The notes under the pieces were generated by a model. It was not told where the DNA came from and searched no databases. It worked only from the letters and a program-made list of their open reading frames with translations. Positions 60,400-64,000 of a stretch of 64,000 bases of DNA are shown here, in pieces (the stretch's first letter is position 1; the number at the start of each line of letters is the position of its first letter). Source of the stretch: CFX2 sp014338005 (GTDB taxonomy: Bacteria; Chloroflexota; Anaerolineae; Aggregatilineales; Phototrophicaceae); assembly GCA_030263555.1 (NCBI GenBank), contig SZPE01000008.1:19216-83215 (forward strand), read 5' to 3'. A program made the position numbers and the translations under genes.

Positions 60400-61380
60400 A
60401 TGCAAACCGACCTGCGAGGTCGTGACCTCATTACCACGCAAGAATGGACGCGCGAGGAAATCGAAACGCTGCTGGATGTAGCCTGGGACCTCAAGCGCAA
60501 GCGCGCGCTGGGCGAGCCACATCCCCTTTTGCGCGATAAAGTGCTGGCGATGCTGTTTTTCTTCACCAGCACGCGCACCCGTACCAGCTTCGAGGCGGGC
60601 ATGGCGCAGCTTGGCGGCCACGCCATGTTCATTGACAGCGAAACGACGCAGATTTCGCACGGCGACACCGCCAAAGAAATCGGCGAGATCGTTGGCCGTT
60701 ACAGCGACGGCATCGCTATTCGCCAGTGCGACTGGAACTTCGGCAACCAGTACATCCGCGAAGTGGCCGCCGCCAGCCGCGTGCCGGTGCTGAACATGCA
60801 GTGTGACGTGTACCATCCCTTCCAGGCGCTGGCCGACCTGATGACCGTTATGGAGAAGTTCGGGCGCGACCTGCGCGGCAAGACCATCAACGTCAGTTGG
60901 GCCTATGCGTCCAGCTATCAGAAGCCGCTGTCCGTGCCGCAAAGCCTGATTCTGCTGATGGCGCGCTTTGGCATGAACGTTCGTCTGACGCACCCGCCGG
61001 AGTTCGGGCTGATGCCGGAGATCGTCAGGCAGGCGCAGGAAAATGCCGTCAAGAGCGGCGGCTCGCTGGAAATCCTGCACGACTTCGACGCCGGTTTTAA
61101 GGACGCCGACGTGCTGTATCCGAAAAGCTGGGGAAGCTGGATGACGACCGAGGACAAAGAAGAGTCGGCCAAGATTGGCAGGCAGTACGCCGACTGGATC
61201 ACCGATTCGCGGCGGATGGCGCTGGCGAAGCGGGAGGCCGTGTACATGCACTGTTTGCCCGCCGACCGCAACATCGAGGTGACGGACGAAGTAATTGATG
61301 GCCCGCAGAGCGTGGTCTACGACGAAGCCGAAAACCGCCTGCACGTGCAGAAGGCCGCTATGTCGCTGACGATGCGGTAA
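60400..61380 (+). CDS. ygeW: YgeW-like (knotted) carbamoyltransferase
   Basis: A 326-residue aspartate/ornithine carbamoyltransferase-fold protein. The carbamoyl phosphate loop is TSTRTRTSFE, with HPFQALADLMT and the HCLPADRNIEV motif near the end. The part between (SWAYASSYQKPLSVPQSLIL) fits the knotted YgeW group. E. coli YgeW is somewhat longer. The acceptor substrate is unknown; ygeY and carbamate kinase nearby are its usual companions. AAGGAG lies 9 bases before the ATG. Confidence 0.85.
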   Translation: MQTDLRGRDLITTQEWTREEIETLLDVAWDLKRKRALGEPHPLLRDKVLAMLFFFTSTRTRTSFEAGMAQLGGHAMFIDSETTQISHGDTAKEIGEIVGRYSDGIAIRQCDWNFGNQYIREVAAASRVPVLNMQCDVYHPFQALADLMTVMEKFGRDLRGKTINVSWAYASSYQKPLSVPQSLILLMARFGMNVRLTHPPEFGLMPEIVRQAQENAVKSGGSLEILHDFDAGFKDADVLYPKSWGSWMTTEDKEESAKIGRQYADWITDSRRMALAKREAVYMHCLPADRNIEVTDEVIDGPQSVVYDEAENRLHVQKAAMSLTMR

Positions 61381-61397
61381 GCATCGCTGCCGGTGAG

Positions 61398-61439
61398 CAG
61401 TTGTCAGTTTCCAGTTTAAGGATTGGGAACTGGCAACTG
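61398..61439 (+). terminator. Possible terminator after ygeW
   Basis: CAGTTGTCAGTT pairs with AACTGGCAACTG (one T-G wobble) over an 18-base loop, followed by TGTTTG. The T run is weak. Confidence 0.4.
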
Positions 61440-61537
61440 TGTTTGTCCGGGCGGGGACGATGAAGATCGGATTGGGCGAGCTTATCGGGTACAAGCTTGG
61501 GAATTGGTGGTGCTGTGTCGCCATTTAGGGATATACC

Positions 61538-62473
61538 ATGAACATCAGCAAGCTGGAAATTGTGCCGGTGCGAGATGCTTTCCGGCACGAAGCGCATGGC
61601 TTTACGCTGTGGCTTGAATCGAATATTGATGCTTTGGCTCAACGTATCGGTATAGATTTGACGGTGATAGAACGCGAAAAAGCGGTCGGTTCGTTTAATG
61701 TTGATCTTTTTTGTGAAGATCGAAACGGAACGTATGTCATTATTGAAAATCAGCTTGAGCGCACCGGTCACGACCATCTTGGGAAGCTGCTCACCTACAT
61801 GGTCAACCTGGGAGCGAAAACCGCCGTCTGGGTGACACCGGAAGTCCGGTCTGAACATCAGCGCGTGATTGACTGGCTGAATAAATCCACCGGAGCCGAC
61901 TTCTCGTTTTATCTGGTTCGCGTTGAAGCCGTCAAAATTGCCGTCTCGCCATACGCTCCGCTGTTTACCGTTTTAGCCGCGCCGGATGAACAAACCCGCG
62001 AGATTGCCGAAACGACGAAGGAACTGGCAGAGCGTGATTATCGCTGTAAAGAATTCTGGAAGGGGCTGTTGGAGCGGAGTAAGGGTAAAACAAACCTGTT
62101 CGCTGGAATAACACCCAGCACAGGCCCCTGGATACAAAAAGGTTCAGGGCGAGGCGGGGTCATTTTTGCCTATCTCATTTTTAAAGATCGGGCAGCGGTT
62201 GAGGTATACATTGATACTGTAGATCAAGAGAAGAACAAGAAGATATTTGATTTACTCTATGCTGAAAGAGCGACCATCGAAAGCGAGTTTGGCGATGTTC
62301 TGGGTTGGCAGCGCCTGGACGAGAAACGCGCCGGCCGTGTTCGCAAGTATATTGAGGGATATGGAGGTCTGGACGATCCAGAGACATGGCCGGAGCTCCA
62401 GGATATGCTGATTGATTTAATGATACGGCTCGATAAAGTGTTCCGGCAGCGCATCAAAAGAATTAACATCTGA
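61538..62473 (+). CDS. PD-(D/E)XK nuclease-fold DUF4268 protein
   Basis: A 311-residue protein. The N-terminal half has a restriction-nuclease-like core: GSFNVDLFCEDRNGTYVIIE with the catalytic Asp in NVDLF and the ExQ pair in IIENQLE, then GHDHLGKLLTYMVNLGAKTA. The C-terminal half is DUF4268. It sits between ygeW and carbamate kinase with its own AGGG site, and its base composition looks less GC-rich than theirs. It may be an inserted accessory or defence-related gene; no partner methylase is seen. Confidence 0.82.
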   Translation: MNISKLEIVPVRDAFRHEAHGFTLWLESNIDALAQRIGIDLTVIEREKAVGSFNVDLFCEDRNGTYVIIENQLERTGHDHLGKLLTYMVNLGAKTAVWVTPEVRSEHQRVIDWLNKSTGADFSFYLVRVEAVKIAVSPYAPLFTVLAAPDEQTREIAETTKELAERDYRCKEFWKGLLERSKGKTNLFAGITPSTGPWIQKGSGRGGVIFAYLIFKDRAAVEVYIDTVDQEKNKKIFDLLYAERATIESEFGDVLGWQRLDEKRAGRVRKYIEGYGGLDDPETWPELQDMLIDLMIRLDKVFRQRIKRINI

Positions 62474-62503
62474 CGGCTATTTGCCAAAGGCTAAACGCTG
62501 AAT

Positions 62504-63454
62504 ATGATCGAAAAACTGGCAATTGTCGCCATCGGCGGCAACTCGTTGATCGAAGACCCGAAACAGCCCGGCATCGCCCGCCAGTGGGAAGCGGCGCGTA
62601 AAACCTGCAACCATGTCGCCCGCATGGTGGCGGACGGCTGGCATGTGGTCGTCACGCACGGCAACGGGCCGCAGGTCGGGTACATCCTGCGGCGGGGCGA
62701 AATCGCGGCCAAAGAGGGCGGCATCCATGACGTGCCGCTCGATCTGGTAGTGGCCGATACGCAGGGCAGCATCGGCTACATGCTGCAACAGGGGTTGGAC
62801 GATGCGCTGCGCCGCCTGGGCATGAACCGCACCTGCGCGACGGTCATCACGCAGATGCGCGTGGATGCCGACGACCCGGCTTTCCAGAAGCCGTCCAAGC
62901 CCATCGGCGGTTTTATGACAGAGGAAGAAGCCCGCAAGTTCGAGGCCGAGGGCTGGCAGGTGATGGAAGATGCCGGGCGCGGCTGGCGGCGCGTGGTGGC
63001 GTCCCCCATCCCGAAATCGGTCGTTGAAATCAACGCCATTCAGGCGCTCATGCTCAGCGGCTACGTGGTGATCGCCTGCGGCGGCGGGGGCATTCCGGTG
63101 GTGCGGCAGCCGGACGGCAGCCTGCGCGGGGTGTACGCGGTGATTGACAAAGACCGGGCCAGCGCGCTGCTGGCGCTGACGCTGCGCGCCGACCTGCTGA
63201 TGATCTCCACCGGCGTGGAGAAGGTGGCGCTGAATTTTAATAAGCCCGACCAACGGTTGGTAGACCGCATGACGCTGGCCGAAGCGCGGCAGTACATGGC
63301 AGAGGGACACTTTGGTGTAGGCAGTATGCTGCCGAAAATCGAAGCGGCGGTGGACTTCGTGCAGAACGGCGGGCCGAAGGCGATCATCACCGGGCCGGAT
63401 TTTCTGGTGCCGGCGCTGCGGGGCGAAACCGGCACCTGGGTTGTGCCGGAGTAG
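62504..63454 (+). CDS. arcC: Carbamate kinase
   Basis: Makes ATP from carbamoyl phosphate and ADP. The 316-residue protein has the amino acid kinase start AIVAIGGNSLIED, then VVVTHGNGPQVGY, VIACGGGGIPVV, VIDKDRASALLA and a C-terminal GPKAIITGPD. The length fits. In the E. coli purine region the homologue is called yqeA. With the YgeW-like protein upstream, it could conserve energy from carbamoylated purine-breakdown products. Confidence 0.95.
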   Translation: MIEKLAIVAIGGNSLIEDPKQPGIARQWEAARKTCNHVARMVADGWHVVVTHGNGPQVGYILRRGEIAAKEGGIHDVPLDLVVADTQGSIGYMLQQGLDDALRRLGMNRTCATVITQMRVDADDPAFQKPSKPIGGFMTEEEARKFEAEGWQVMEDAGRGWRRVVASPIPKSVVEINAIQALMLSGYVVIACGGGGIPVVRQPDGSLRGVYAVIDKDRASALLALTLRADLLMISTGVEKVALNFNKPDQRLVDRMTLAEARQYMAEGHFGVGSMLPKIEAAVDFVQNGGPKAIITGPDFLVPALRGETGTWVVPE

Positions 63455-63469
63455 AGACAAAAACTTAAC

Positions 63470-63493
63470 GCAAAGATGCAAAGGCGCAAAGTT
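63470..63493. repeat. Three tandem 8-base units ending at the HIT start codon
   Basis: GCAAAGAT, GCAAAGGC and GCAAAGTT follow each other without gaps and stop just before the ATG at 63494. Each shares GCAAAG. AAAGG in the middle unit might double as a ribosome site. Confidence 0.6.
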
Positions 63494-63838
63494 ATGTACA
63501 ATCATGCACCGGAAGGGTACGAGTGCCATTTCTGCCGCATTGTGGCCGGGCTGGAAAATGAAGGCTGGAATTATCAGTCAGACGTATTCTGGCAAACAGA
63601 ACACATCACGGCATTAATTAACACTCGCTGGTGGAACAATAATCCCGGACATGCACTCGTTATTCCGAACCGGCATATCGAGAATATTTATGACCTGACG
63701 CCAGACATTGCCATTCATGTTCACGAGGCGGCGCGGCGGGTGGCGATTGCGTTTAAGCATGTATACGGCTGCGGCGGTACGTCGACACGGCAGCACAATG
63801 AACCGGCAGGCTATCAGGAAGTGTTTCATAAGATTTAG
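63494..63838 (+). pseudogene. HIT family protein truncated before its histidine triad
   Basis: The first 114 residues match HIT proteins well: ECHFCRIVAG, TALINTRWWNNNPGHALVIP, NRHIENIYDLTPD and STRQHNEPAGYQEVFH. Full-length members continue with the active-site His-x-His-x-His motif (HYHLHVFPRY-like), but here the frame ends at HKI-stop. Downstream DNA looks like an IS200/IS605-type element. So the enzyme has lost its catalytic histidines and is very probably non-functional. An ATG at 63476 six codons earlier falls in the tandem repeat. Confidence 0.78.
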
Positions 63839-63847
63839 CGCAGGAAA

Positions 63848-63867
63848 CCACCTGCTTCAGCGGGTGG
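63848..63867 (+). mobile_element. IS200/IS605-like terminal hairpin
   Basis: CCACCTGC and GCGGGTGG (one T-G wobble) enclose TTCA, preceded by GCGCAGGAAA and followed by AGGAATGCG. This is the look of the end hairpins, including the omega-RNA end, of TnpB-carrying elements. Here it lies upstream of a tnpB start, so it is either the left end or the remnant right end of another copy. Confidence 0.5.
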
Positions 63868-63918
63868 AGGAATGCGCCTTCGCTCCTTTCAATCTCTGAC
63901 TCTACCAAATTCAAGGCC

Positions 63919-63947
63919 TTGAAATATACGATGGTTTGAGTTATACT
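63919..63947 (+). promoter_or_regulatory. Candidate tnpB promoter giving a leaderless start
   Basis: TTGAAA and TATACT are separated by 17 bases. The -10 ends 6 bases before the ATG at 63954, so the transcript would begin at or next to the start codon. Confidence 0.55.
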
Positions 63948-63953
63948 TAGGGC

Positions 63954-64000
63954 ATGAAATTGGTTGCTCAGGTCAAACTTCAGCCGACGCCCGAACAACG
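63954..64000 (+). CDS. TnpB-like RNA-guided nuclease of an IS200/IS605-type element (5' end only)
   Basis: Only 15 codons are in the window. MKLVAQVKLQPTPEQ is the typical start of TnpB proteins (M-LVA-VKL-PTPEQ). No strong ribosome site is seen, in keeping with a leaderless transcript. The element continues beyond the window, so neither the nuclease domain nor the right end can be checked. Confidence 0.65.
   Translation, partial: MKLVAQVKLQPTPEQ

Overview
The window is high-GC, densely packed bacterial chromosome with short gaps and many 4-bp ATGA-type overlaps. It most resembles a Chloroflexota (Anaerolineae-like) genome. The signs are a glycogen pathway built on GH57 enzymes and a DUF3417-type phosphorylase, secreted proteins with Thr/Pro linkers and SH3 or PA14 modules, several REC-only response regulators, sigma factors paired with membrane-anchored anti-sigma-like proteins, and a BtpA/SgcQ protein. 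The taxonomic call is inference from gene content only.

Layout. 1-2315: a cut-off NERD-like membrane protein, a receiver protein and a divergent PAS histidine kinase. 2390-11589: alpha-glucan metabolism (GH57 branching-type enzyme, glgA, glgC, GH57/DUF3536 protein, antisense CBM48 protein, glgP). 11675-15110: an ABC-2 exporter operon. 15389-24217: an orphan response regulator, then minus-strand genes (TPR transglycosylase, DinB protein, DUF255 protein, methyltransferase, epimerase). 24347-26798: a sigma factor and a VWA anti-sigma-like protein. 26853-33774: an ABC exporter, homoserine kinase, histidine kinase, glycosidase and lipoprotein, all on minus. 33933-39011: DUF971, an unknown protein, a receiver and a malEFG-type sugar importer. 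39122-44703: an SH3/beta-lactamase-like protein, tRNA-Leu(CAG), btpA, an ftsB-like gene, ygfZ and a guanylate kinase/Nudix fusion. 44850-49307: a 1485-residue protein with a type IVb (Flp) pilin N-terminus. 49590-63454: folD, then a purine and nitrogen catabolic region (8-oxoguanine deaminase-type amidohydrolase, Nudix, ade, ygeY, ygeW-like carbamoyltransferase, carbamate kinase), interrupted by a decayed phosphatase gene, a second sigma/anti-sigma block and a DUF4268 protein. 63494-64000: a HIT gene cut just before its histidine triad, followed by the start of an IS200/IS605-type tnpB.

How the genes work together. GlgC makes ADP-glucose, GlgA polymerises it, a GH57 enzyme probably branches the polymer, and GlgP releases glucose-1-phosphate; the MalEFG importer could feed this. 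In the 50-63 kb region deaminases open purines, YgeY and YgeW-like enzymes act on downstream nitrogen compounds, and carbamate kinase can recover ATP from carbamoyl phosphate. Two sigma/anti-sigma pairs may link envelope status to expression of secreted proteins.

The strongest candidates for something undescribed are the giant pilin-fronted surface protein, the Gmk-Nudix fusion, the sigma/VWA pair and the mosaic purine region. No CRISPR array, rRNA or prophage was seen. No gene-free stretch exceeds 300 bases.
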